Assembly: GCA_002803225.1 (NCBI GenBank)
Contig: NXFV01001711.1
Coordinates: 21,492-85,491 of the forward strand
Reading direction: 5' to 3'
DNA: 64,000 nucleotides
Source of the DNA: Gamarada debralockiae
Lineage: Eukaryota; Ascomycota; Leotiomycetes; Helotiales; Hyphodiscaceae
Below are positions 35,537-46,967 of this stretch, piece by piece (positions within the stretch are counted from its first letter, which is position 1; each line of letters opens with the position of its first letter). Below the pieces are notes generated by a model, which did not search any database, was not told the origin of the DNA, and worked only from the letters and a program-made list of their open reading frames with translations. The position numbers and the translations under genes were made by a program.

Positions 35537-36384
35537 ATGTCTTCCAACGAGAACCAAACGCCAGATCTGGCTTCAGTACTTAGCATTCTAGCCGGTCTCA
35601 CGCCTCAAACGCAAAATTTACTCACTCAACCAACTTCAACGCCAAACATCCCAGCTCAAGCTCTGCAAGGCCTGCCTCAACAGGCATGGCAACAAACGGC
35701 TCAGCCAATTCTTCCACCACGAAGCACCACACCCACCGATCTTCCACCGAATACCCCTAAACTCGTTGATCCCGCTACGATCATTGAATGGAACTCTGGT
35801 CTTCGATGTCTAATGAAGACCGTCGCAAAGCATGAAACCGTGCTTCTGGAGATACGACGTGTATGTTTCTCTTCATTTTGTGTTGGAAGGGTGAAGCTTA
35901 TGTTTGTTAGATGATCAAAAATCAGCATGAGCATGAGGAGCTATGGTTTAAAAACCGGGAAGCTCTGATTGAGAGACAGAAGGCTAGGAAGGATGGCCAG
36001 AAGAAGTTAGATGATGTGTTGTAAGTCTTGATCTTGTCTCATAGAAAAGGAAATGGGCGTTGATAATCGATCAGGAAGCTGGTTGGGGGGAGTGCCACAG
36101 CGGGGACCTCCAATACGAGCCCGGAAGAGATGGCTAAGGAGCTGGAGACTTTCGATATGAAGGTCTACAGAGCTCAAACGCAGATGGTGAAGGAGATGAT
36201 GGCGGCGCTCAGGAAACTGGGGGTTCCCTTTTTTGGGACGAGGAGTGAGTTGGTGAGAGTTTCTGGGAAAGACGGGGTGGGAGGAGGTGAGGGGAAGGAT
36301 GGACAGGGCATGATTGATGAGGCAGAGTTGGTGAAGTTGCAGAGGAGGATGTTGGTGATATTGGAGGATCTTTGCAGCGATTGA
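35537..36384 (+). CDS. DUF2458-like coiled-coil protein, 247 aa
   Basis: Three exons (35537-35860, 35911-36020 and 36075-36384) join in frame with 50- and 54-bp introns. The N-terminal half is Pro/Gln/Thr-rich and disordered. Then DPATIIEWNSGLRCLMKTVA is followed by a charged helical region (HEHEELWFKNREALIERQKA) and a second helix (EMAKELETFDMKVYRAQTQM). The IxxW core followed by a coiled coil is what I remember of the uncharacterised fungal DUF2458 family. No membrane segment or signal peptide. Function unknown. Confidence 0.8.
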
Positions 36385-38170
36385 TGGAGAGAAGGCGAAC
36401 AGAGCAAAGCATCTGGAGAGATCTCACTGAGACCTGACGGTCTATCTAAACGTCAATGACTGAATGTATCTCGGCAATCCCCCTTCCTCCCCCTTTGCCT
36501 TCCATTATTCTGCTCCAGTTTGTTGCACTTCGCACGGAAGGAGGTAATCCTGCCCTTATCCCTATCCATCCTCCTCCTTGTCCTCAACGACTTATTCTTC
36601 ACTTTGTTGCACGTCGCACGGAACGGATCCCTCCTTTCATAATTCCAATCCGGATGAAATACAGTACAGGCAGAGACAAAAGTCAAAGAAGAAGGATGTG
36701 GCGCCGAGAATTGATTGGCTAAATGACGATTTTGATGTTGAAGAAAGATTGCCTTTCATCTCCAAATTTAACGTGGCGCGCAAGGCTGAACTCAGATCTT
36801 GGCTGCATCTGACATTCGGAATCACAAATAAGCCTTTACGGAGGACTGTGATAGGAAAGGACATCCAGTTCTTTTTGTTGAGCGGCTTCTGCCATGAGAC
36901 ACGGCAATCAACTCAACCCCACGGAGGCTTGATCTCGACTCCAAATCTTCAGCCGCGCTGTCAAAGACCAAAAAGTTTCGAACCCAAACTGCTATCATCC
37001 GACAACCGCAATATGGACTTTTCCGACAAACGAAGTTTCCTATTCCGATCTTCCCCCTGTCAGCCACTTCCCAATCAAGCCGTCAAGGGTCAATAAGCAT
37101 CAAAGTCAAGGTTGTCATTCGTGGAACCATGAATCTTCGCTGAGAAAGTCAAGACGAGGCTTCCGAAATCAGCATGTGAAAGATGCGCTGAGTGGTTGGC
37201 AGAATGGAAGAAGACGCTCCGCAGCGGTGCGTTGTCCCCTTCTGGCTCACGGAGGTGGAATGGCACCTGGTGGGCGGAAAGCCTTCGCAAACAGCTTCCG
37301 GTGCGATGTGCGACAAAACTTTTGGGCATCTCGTTTTCCGGAAAGAGTTCCGGATGTCGTGATTGGGGCATTTCAAAGGCGAAGAGGAGGATGCTGAGAG
37401 CCCCAAGGGAGTTTTTGAACACCGGTCTTACTTTTACTCATTCTTTCGCTCCGAGCAAATGATTGTTGAAACTCCAGACTTCAATTCTTCCTTTTTGGAG
37501 TTTCGAGTCGAGATGTCGAGTGGCCAACGATCCAGCCCGTGACTCTCTTCAGCCTGCTCACCCAGCGGGACGACTGCCACCCTCCCGGTCGCGCGAAAAG
37601 TGCGACGTGCAACAGACTTCAAATCTCTCCCTTGCCCGTCCATGTTTGCTCCCCTTTTGATGATATCCAACCTATCAGAAGCCAAATTCCACTCGCGGAA
37701 GGAAGTCCCGTTCTCTCCGTTCCTCCTGCGATTTCAAATGACCCAGCCTGGACTTCCAACCCATTTCTCCTCCTCTCAGCCCTTCCCGCAAAGGGCGTTC
37801 AGCCTTTTGAAAAAGGGCAAACTGCGACATGCAACAGAAAATCGAGAACCTTTCAGCAAGGCGGAAGAGTGTTTAAGACGATGGATGTTGATTCGTCGAT
37901 TTTCTCTCCGCCCAAGGTCTTTGCCGATGGAGCTCCCGGGGGCAACTAACTGCTTATCATCTCCACCTGCGTTCAGGAACAAGTCGGGGGTTTGAAGTCT
38001 GGGGAGCATTTATTTCTCATCTTCTTTTCTCTTTTGTTGAATCTGTATTTTACAACTTTCATATCTCTTGTCATCTGCTGCATCCGCACAAAAGTCCTGA
38101 ATATCAAGGCATTCGAAACCACTTCCACAGCTCACCCCGCACGAAACGCCTTCCTCACCACAACCTTAAA
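36385..38170. other. Intergenic region with a dispersed short motif
   Basis: About 1.8 kb between the coiled-coil gene and the thiolase. ORFs such as 36578-37096 have no motif. The region carries at least five copies of a degenerate TGTTGCACGTCGCA-type motif in both orientations (36526, 36603, about 37303, 37597 and 37823). The last 200 bp are the thiolase leader. Confidence 0.5.
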
Positions 38171-39433
38171 ATGTCTGGCCCAATCCGCAAAGGATTGAAA
38201 AATATTCTCCGCAAAGACCCCACCGACATCGTAATCCTCTCCTCCCTCCGAACACCCATAACGCGATCCTACAAAGGCCACCTAAAAGACGCCTACCCCG
38301 AAGAGCTCCTCGCCGTCGTCCTGCGTGCTACGCTCGCCGCAAACCCCAACCTCGATCCCTCCCTAATATCCGACGTGGGGGTCGGGGTCGTTCTCTCCGA
38401 ACTGGGCGGCTCTAAGGCAGGTCGTATGGCCATGAACCACATTGGGATCCCCACCTCGACATCCTTCTACACCGTAAACCGAGCATGCTCGAGCGGATTG
38501 TCAGCGATTACGAATGTAGCGCACCAGATTGCGACAGGTATGATTGATGTCGGGATCGGGGCAGGAATGGAGAGCATGACTAGGAATTATGGGTCCCGGG
38601 CGATACCGACGGTGTTGTGGCCGGAGTTGAGGGATAGTGAGGTTAAGGATGCGAGGGATTGTATTATGCCTATGGGGTTGACGAGCGAGAATGTGGCAGA
38701 GAGGTATGGTGTTAGTAGGGCGGATCAGGATGCGTTTGCTATTATATCGCATCAGAGGGCTGCCAAAGCGCAAGCCGAAGGCTTATTTGACAAGGAAATC
38801 GTTCCTGTCCACACGAAATACCAAGAGGTTGATAAGCGGGGTGAAAATGTCGGGGAAGTTCAGGATGTTACTGTAATGAAAGATGATGGGATTCGCGCCA
38901 ATGCGAGTTTGGAAGGGATGGCGAAGTTGAAGCCTGCTTTCAAGGAAAACGGCACCTCGACTGCTGGAAATTCATCACAAATCTCGGATGGTGCGGCTGC
39001 GACGTTATTGATGAGAAGGAGCACAGCCAACGAGTTAGGACTTACGAGCTCGATTATTGGGAAGTGGGCAGGTACACAAGTTGCTGGCTGTAAACCAGAT
39101 GAGATGGGTATCGGCCCGGCGATCGCAATTCCTAAGCTGTTGAAAATGCTGGACTTGAAGACGGAGGATGTGGGACTTTGGGAGATCAATGAGGCGTTCG
39201 CTAGCCAGGCTATTTACTGCTTGAGGCAACTTGGGCTGGAGAAGAAGTTGGAGGAGGGCAAGGTTAATCCTAAGGGTGGTGCTATTGCGTTGGGTCATCC
39301 GTTGGGTGCGACTGGTGCGAGGATGCTGGCTGGTCTTTTGCCTGAGATGGAGAGACAAGGGCTGGAAACTGGTGTTGTTAGTATGTGTGTTGGGACTGGC
39401 ATGGGTATGGCGGGTTTGTTTGTCAGAGAGTAG
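38171..39433 (+). CDS. 3-ketoacyl-CoA thiolase, 420 aa
   Basis: A single uninterrupted exon encodes a full-length thiolase. The nucleophile is Cys106 in NRACSSGLSA, the second Cys406 is in CVGTGMGMAG, and the catalytic His376 is in GHPLGATGAR; NEAFASQA is also present. This is the degradative 3-ketoacyl-CoA thiolase group (beta-oxidation, releasing acetyl-CoA), not acetoacetyl-CoA thiolase. The start has the form RKGLKNILRK before DIVILSSLRTP; a peroxisomal PTS2 would be expected in this region but no good match is seen, and there is no PTS1 at the end (VRE). Localisation is therefore open. Not part of the polyketide cluster by position, though it makes acetyl-CoA. Confidence 0.95.
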   Translation: MSGPIRKGLKNILRKDPTDIVILSSLRTPITRSYKGHLKDAYPEELLAVVLRATLAANPNLDPSLISDVGVGVVLSELGGSKAGRMAMNHIGIPTSTSFYTVNRACSSGLSAITNVAHQIATGMIDVGIGAGMESMTRNYGSRAIPTVLWPELRDSEVKDARDCIMPMGLTSENVAERYGVSRADQDAFAIISHQRAAKAQAEGLFDKEIVPVHTKYQEVDKRGENVGEVQDVTVMKDDGIRANASLEGMAKLKPAFKENGTSTAGNSSQISDGAAATLLMRRSTANELGLTSSIIGKWAGTQVAGCKPDEMGIGPAIAIPKLLKMLDLKTEDVGLWEINEAFASQAIYCLRQLGLEKKLEEGKVNPKGGAIALGHPLGATGARMLAGLLPEMERQGLETGVVSMCVGTGMGMAGLFVRE

Positions 39434-39670
39434 ATAGATTGTAGAGAACAAAGTTGTACATAAAGTGCCGTAATTTCATTAGCAACTATGAGAAGTTGCA
39501 AACGCTGATGCAGTGGTCAGCTCGAGAGGTGAGAGCCCTGCAATGTGATCCATATCGTATTTCCCAAACGCCTTGCTTGCTAAAGCGCTGTGTCATAACT
39601 CGATCCGTAGAGGGAGAGTACAAATCCGTTGATCCTCCCAATAATACCCATGATCGGACCGTGGCAACCA
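39434..39670. other. Convergent 3' spacer
   Basis: A short spacer between the thiolase and the next gene, which run towards each other. Presumed polyadenylation region for both. No gene seen. Confidence 0.4.
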
Positions 39671-40570
39671 TCAATCATACGTGATGATGTGGTTGAAATG
39701 ACCAGGAACCTTATTCCGACACTTCTCACAGTCATGTCGATATCCCATGCTAAAGGTTCTCTTCGTGCCAGTACCTCCAAGCTCTCCCATCCCAGTCCAG
39801 CTTCTCAGACTATGCTTTGACCGAGTATGACCCTTCTTTGTCGGTGTATTCTTCTCCAACTCTTGAGCCGTACCCTCATACTCCATCTGCATCTCGCCCA
39901 AACCCTCCACAATCACGCTTGGACTAGTCTCTCCCTCGCTAATAGGGCTTGGAAGTCGTCGACCTCGTCGGAACCGATCTACCCTAGCCTCGTCATCTGC
40001 AAAATCGGGGTCATGATGGATCGTAGCTTTCTCGGCGCGGATATATGGCGCGAAGGAGCTGTGGATCGGTGTAGGTATTCGGCCAGTGATGCTGGTTGAT
40101 GGATCGTTGTGGAAGGGGCCAGGCGAAAGGTGGAAAGAATCTGACATCTCCATGTCGTCGCTGTAGAGACCTACGTCACTCATCTGGGTTGATTGCGAGC
40201 TGTTCATGGCGTCCAAAGATGGGGAGCTCGGAGTGATGGTGTGCGCAGGGGAGGAGGAATATGGCGAGAAGAAAGATCGAGGCTCTGCAGAAGCTGGTGG
40301 GGTACCTTCTGATTCGGAATCGGCTGGTGTGATGGTCGGTGGTGCTGGCTGAATAGTGTAGTCGATGGTAAATGGATTTTGACGAGTCTGCTTTGGTGAT
40401 GTGCGATCAGGTAAGGCAGCAATGCGACGTTTCTTGGAGGTAGGATCAGTATCGAAGTTGTGATATGACATGGACTGGTCGGGACTCACAGTGCGATGCT
40501 CGCTGAAGCCTGATGTACCATAGCTTTCATCTTCTTCTCTGCCGCGCTTTTTAGACCATTGCTCGAACAT
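39671..40570 (-). CDS. Uncharacterised fungal protein with CEKCRNKVPGHF C-terminus, 299 aa
   Basis: A single exon. I use the ATG at 40570 (MFEQWSKKRGREEDE); an upstream in-frame ATG at 40696 would add a less conserved-looking leader. The protein is Ser/Pro-rich and largely disordered, with a basic KKRR stretch that may be a nuclear localisation signal (DPTSKKRRIAAL). The end has GYRHDCEKCRNKVPGHFNHI, which I recall as the conserved tail of a widespread ascomycete protein; Cys-x2-Cys suggests a half zinc site. Function unknown. It is divergent from the DAHP synthase gene. Confidence 0.75.
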   Translation of the reverse strand: MFEQWSKKRGREEDESYGTSGFSEHRTVSPDQSMSYHNFDTDPTSKKRRIAALPDRTSPKQTRQNPFTIDYTIQPAPPTITPADSESEGTPPASAEPRSFFSPYSSSPAHTITPSSPSLDAMNSSQSTQMSDVGLYSDDMEMSDSFHLSPGPFHNDPSTSITGRIPTPIHSSFAPYIRAEKATIHHDPDFADDEARVDRFRRGRRLPSPISEGETSPSVIVEGLGEMQMEYEGTAQELEKNTPTKKGHTRSKHSLRSWTGMGELGGTGTKRTFSMGYRHDCEKCRNKVPGHFNHIITYD

Positions 40571-42439
<1,869 letters not shown>

Positions 42440-42751
42440 ATAAAAGGAAGTTTGAACTTCAGGAAATGTTATGAAAAGCGGGGGTATCATGGGGCGTTTG
42501 GAGAACTTCATGCATAATTCAAAAGTTGGTTTGGGCTTTGAACCAAATCTGGATGCTACTACACTTTCTCTGTTCTCATCTTTCTTTCATTCAGCGGCAT
42601 CATTGGACGGACTGAAAAGTTGCAAAAGAGACATCTAGACACTGCATCAAGAAGTTCAAAATGCGATGATATTCTAAGAACGCCTTTTTAATGCCATCTA
42701 GATCTATGCAATGCTCACAAACTGCCAACCTTCGAAACCTTCCTAAGGTGC
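42440..42751. other. Convergent 3' spacer
   Basis: Spacer between two genes transcribed towards each other. No gene or repeat recognised. Confidence 0.4.
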
Positions 42752-43933
42752 TCACAACCTGCTAACCTTCCCAACCTTCGCCGCCAGCTCATCCCTCACG
42801 GCCGGCATAGGAGCAACCTCATCAACAACCCCCTTAACAACTCTAATATTGACATAATTTTTATCCGGACTCGGCCAAGCAAAATCCTTCCAACTACCCA
42901 GAACATCTACCACGCCCCTCGCCAACCCCTCCACCTCCCCTCCCCTCACCAAACTCCATTCCCTCTCCTCCCTCTCCACTTCCCTGCCCGCAATATCCAA
43001 CCCATCAAGCACACTATTCCAAACCCTAATCGTCTGCTCCAATTCCCCCACATTACTGACTCCCATAACACTGACCCCAATCCCACCTTTCCCTCCCAAC
43101 ACCGCGCCTTCGGAAGCCCATTTTTCGAGTCCCCATCTTATAGCCACGACTTCCAATCTCTCGCCATTTTGTTCGGTGAATTGGGCAGCACGAGCAACGA
43201 CCCGACGTAATTCGTTCGGCGCAGGGTGGAAATCGCCTTTCCCACCGACCGGAACACCTTGACTCCTCAGCAACCCCATGCCCAACACGCTGGCATTCGG
43301 GACAACGCTCACGCCCGCATTGCGCAGCCTCTCCATCCCGGCGGTCAAGAGGGTGGTGTTTTGGAGAGTGAAGTTTGCGTAGCTCATCACTGCATCTAAC
43401 GGCTCTCCGGTCTCTCGCAGGACGAGTTCGGCGAGCTCACAGAGCAGTGGAACGGGATAGCCTGATATCCCGACGTATTTCACCGTTCCTTCTGTGTCGC
43501 GGATTCGCCTTAACTCTTTGATGGCGGTAAGAACTTCGGAGGGAGTGACGAATTCCACATCATGGCAGTACACGACATCCAAATACTGCGTCCCCAACCT
43601 CTGCAATGACCTCTGAATTGAATACCGCACCCATTCCGGGCTATAATCGAACTCTGAACCCCCAATCCTTCCCACTTTGGTGACGAGGAAATAGGAACTT
43701 CGAGGATGATTTTGGAGAACGTAGGGGGCAGAGAGGGCTGCGCCGAGAAGGGTTTCGGAAGGCCCGTAATAGGGAGAGGTATCGAAGGCGCGAACGCCGA
43801 GGTCAAGGGCGCGGGCGATGATTGCGTTGGTGGGGAGGGAGTAGGCGTCGGCGTTGTATTGGTTGTTGAATGTTGCGGTGCCGCAGATTAGAGGGGGGAG
43901 GATAGTTGAGAGGGGGGGTTGGCTTTGTGGCAT
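42752..43933 (-). CDS. Aldo-keto reductase, D-arabinose dehydrogenase type, 393 aa
   Basis: A single exon with a full TIM-barrel aldo-keto reductase. DTSPYYG holds Asp51 and Tyr56, VTKVGRI holds Lys86 and YCHDVEF holds His124, the four catalytic positions. The layout and length fit yeast Ara2-like NAD+-dependent D-arabinose dehydrogenase or L-galactose dehydrogenase, which oxidise aldoses in the D-erythroascorbate/ascorbate route. A 393-residue protein is somewhat longer than the usual 320-340 because of an insert near residues 300-345. Substrate assignment is by resemblance only. Cytosolic; not connected to the polyketide cluster. Confidence 0.88.
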   Translation of the reverse strand: MPQSQPPLSTILPPLICGTATFNNQYNADAYSLPTNAIIARALDLGVRAFDTSPYYGPSETLLGAALSAPYVLQNHPRSSYFLVTKVGRIGGSEFDYSPEWVRYSIQRSLQRLGTQYLDVVYCHDVEFVTPSEVLTAIKELRRIRDTEGTVKYVGISGYPVPLLCELAELVLRETGEPLDAVMSYANFTLQNTTLLTAGMERLRNAGVSVVPNASVLGMGLLRSQGVPVGGKGDFHPAPNELRRVVARAAQFTEQNGERLEVVAIRWGLEKWASEGAVLGGKGGIGVSVMGVSNVGELEQTIRVWNSVLDGLDIAGREVEREEREWSLVRGGEVEGLARGVVDVLGSWKDFAWPSPDKNYVNIRVVKGVVDEVAPMPAVRDELAAKVGKVSRL

Positions 43934-45186
43934 TGCTGCTTGTGCTTGTCAAAGCTCTCAGGACTCGAGATCGTACAGGGCAGGGTGTGTGTGATTCTCG
44001 TTGGGATTTGAGGTAAGGAATGTAGTCGCGGAGTTGTAAATAGGGGGGTATGTGGAAGAGGAAAGCTACAACATGGTGATTAAATAAACCCCCCTACGCG
44101 TTCGTGTTTTCGATGTTGATGCTGAAGATAAAAGTTCAGACGTGGTGGGGCCAAAGGTTGTTTTATATGCTTGATCTGATAACTTTGGCGGAGACAAAAA
44201 CGGGGTTGTCCTTAAAAAGAAAAGAAAATGTGATCCTATAAGTCAAGTATTCGTAGATTCTTGATATATCGGACTTTATATGTTTGTAGATTATTTAACC
44301 ATCATCTGTTGGTGTTGAGGACTCGCGTTGCTATACACCCCTTCCGTTCCTGACTTTATTTTTCTGGCAGTCGATGACGCTTCCATTCGTTGACCGCTCT
44401 TCTGCTTATTCTTTGCCCACCTCGGTTCCAACGGGGTACAGAATCTTCCCGCCATAGAAACTACTCTTATCAGATCTTTTTATCCTTTGTTTGATCTCTC
44501 GGAGGTTGCGTAACTAGTGTAAGTCATGATACAATTGTGGTGGATTGCTTCGTGAGATCCTGGTGCGGTTCAAGACCCTCGCTACCTTATCTAAGCGCCG
44601 ATGAGATGGCGCAATTGTTGATCCCAACAAATGAGGAAGCGGTGTGGAAAACGTGGGTTCCAATCGTGTCACGTGATGTACCTCTTTTCCCGAGACTCTT
44701 TTCTCGTGTATTGTTGTCCTCCTTCCTATCCTCTTGATGGATGTGCCAAGTTGGTTTGTATTGACCGAATTCACCGATTTTATATGAATCTCAAGTGAAT
44801 TATAGCAGAGCACGAATGCTGTTCCTTGGTTCGACCAGGCGATTCGGAAGCTTGACCGACGGTTAAACCCCCAACTTCCTCGGATATACTACAGAAGGAA
44901 GGTGTGATAAGAGAAGTTGAATCAGGTTCTTAAGAAATCTTCCTCATGAAAGTCTGGGGTCATAAACAATTTACCCTCGTTATGTGGCTTCATCCGAACG
45001 TTCTTCTCATGTCTTCTCATGATCTCGTGTCTGCTTTATCCATAGTGCTCTGCCAAAGGGACACCGTTCCTAGAACTGGGGATCTGAAGGTTAACATGGG
45101 GATATATAGTAGTGTAGGGACTTCTGACATCGTTGCAATATCAAGACAAACCGTCCACAAGCCTCCATCTCGAGACCTTGGTATAA
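43934..45186. other. Intergenic, no supported gene
   Basis: The first 100 bp are the AKR leader. The remaining 1.1 kb has short ORFs on both strands without motifs. Nothing else recognised. Confidence 0.45.
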
Positions 45187-45700
45187 TCACGTGATGATGT
45201 TTCTTTCAAATATATTTGATCTTGCTTTGACAACAGTAGCAACGGCTTCGGTCATAGAGAGACAGGCGTACAATCGCACTGCTAATTGCTTGGTCACCTC
45301 GGGGTTTTGGGGAGGATGCTGTCTGAGCATTGACCCAGTCACCGAACTTGGAGTCTCTTGTCGGTGATCCTCCTCTCTCACGAACATTCCATCTTGATCC
45401 TGATCATAGATAGGCGTCAATGCAACACTCGCTGCTACCAATGTAGGAGGAAGCACCTTCGGAACTGAGAACGAATATGCGTGTCTCAACAACGGCACCA
45501 CTTCGATCCCGCTTTGCTGCAAGTACCAATACCATTGGTCATCTGTGAGTAGTTTCTTGATGACAGCGGATAAGAACTGACTTGTCCTAGACCTATGTGC
45601 TGGAGAAAGAGATGGTGTGTACTCAACCCAGTGATGCTCAGTGAGGGAGAAGACGGGGAGGAAGGAAGTCTTGCAAATAGGGGATTGGATTGTTTAACCG
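45187..45700 (-). CDS. Possible 3' exon(s) of an unrecognised gene
   Basis: One minus-strand frame is open from about 45708 to 45187 and has protein-like composition: FLPVFSLTEHHWVEYTP, LLTDDQWYWYLQQSGIEVVP, KVLPPTLVAASVALTPIYD and VTKQLAVRLYACLSMTEA. It has no in-frame ATG near its start, so an upstream exon joined at an AG (for example TTTGCAAG near 45687) would be needed. A candidate first exon, MANDLNAYLPE, starts at 45815 but no clean donor was found. I do not recognise the protein. It could be a real gene, a 5'-truncated remnant, or chance. Confidence 0.35.
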
Positions 45701-45815
45701 GGAAGGACCTGAACGACTCGGTTGCAACAGGATTTTGGGTAGGGGCAAGAATTAGAAATAAAAATGATTGACTACGTAGGACTTCTGGAAGATATGCGTT
45801 CAAGTCGTTGGCCAT

Positions 45816-46967
45816 TTCAGGCTATCGCACGAACTCCCGTGAAACAAAATTCCAGCCAAGATCCCATTACAGAATTGGGTCCAATAAGATCAATATTCTC
45901 GGGCGAAATGCCATCAACTTCCATTATCATTCGAGAACATTTCTGCGAACGTTCAAAGGTGCACCTTAGCGCACTTAATGGCCCATTTCAATCAACTTAG
46001 TAGAACTTAAAATCAAGGAGGGCACGGGAGGGGAAGCTTCTCCGGCATAAATCTGCTCAGGTACGAATGCAGCTACCTTCAAGCCTCACCATCGGGCTAG
46101 AAAAGTAGCACGGCACGCTGAAAGCATCGCGAACTTTCAGAATCCTAAGCGTCGGGTCAAAGCTATTTGACCAACCAGAGAAGGGAGTGGATAGCTTCGT
46201 ATGCATGACATGACAAAGGCAATTCAGGCTGTTGTATTAACGCCGATTGAGTCCTGATGAGCCGCGACCTGGAGTGTTCGCTCGAAACAGGATTTCGAGA
46301 TGAAGAGCTTGGAAATACACGTGTTGTAGTAGGAGAAAGCCTGAAAGCGAGTCCTATATCGATTTTGAGGATGTGAATAATTGAAAACATTCACTTTGCT
46401 GTTCTCGATTACTTCTCTCTATAAATGAGATCATCGCCGAATAATCATACCATATGCTTTCGGTGAATGTCTTTCCCCCCTCAACATAAACACCAAATCG
46501 GATAGCGCGGGCCGTCCATCAAACCATCCAACCCCAGCGCAGACTGACGAGAGCGCTGTACTTGACGTATCTCGTCATCGAAGCCATCAACACCTTCATT
46601 TTTCTCACACTCTATCCCAAACAACCACCATTCCCTATCGGACTAAGGAGTACAGCACGTCGAATCCAGATGACTTCTTATCATGAATCTCGCCGCTGAT
46701 TGATTGAAGTTGTTGCTGGTATCAGAGACACGTCCCCTGCTCCTTTATCTGAAATCAGCTCGTGTGATCCGACTGGGAAAACCGTGGCTCAGGCGAGATC
46801 ACTTTCCCCCACGCTTGGCGACAACCCGCATAAATCCACGACTCTTCGACAATCTCTCACACTCCGACGTCTGTCCTTAACCCCCTTTCGATCGTTTGCG
46901 CGATCTTTATTCCAGATATCTCGATGCCCTGTTGATCCGGCATTCGCGGATCCCCGAATTTGCGAGA
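45816..46967. other. Intergenic region and leader of the SIP5-like gene
   Basis: About 1.15 kb. No supported gene. The part from about 46500 to 46967 is a CT-rich leader typical of an expressed fungal gene. Short ORFs overlap the start of the next gene in other frames. Confidence 0.45.

Noticed and set aside
36578..37096. 172-codon plus-strand ORF between coiled-coil gene and thiolase
   Set aside because: Overlaps several equally long ORFs in other frames and lies in a region of repeated motifs; no protein family recognised.
38171..39433. Thiolase as part of the polyketide cluster
   Set aside because: It lies beyond the AT-rich border among housekeeping genes and is of the beta-oxidation type.
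44520..44640. Possible tRNA around a GGTTCAAGACC stretch
   Set aside because: No matching A box, acceptor pairing or anticodon arm could be drawn.
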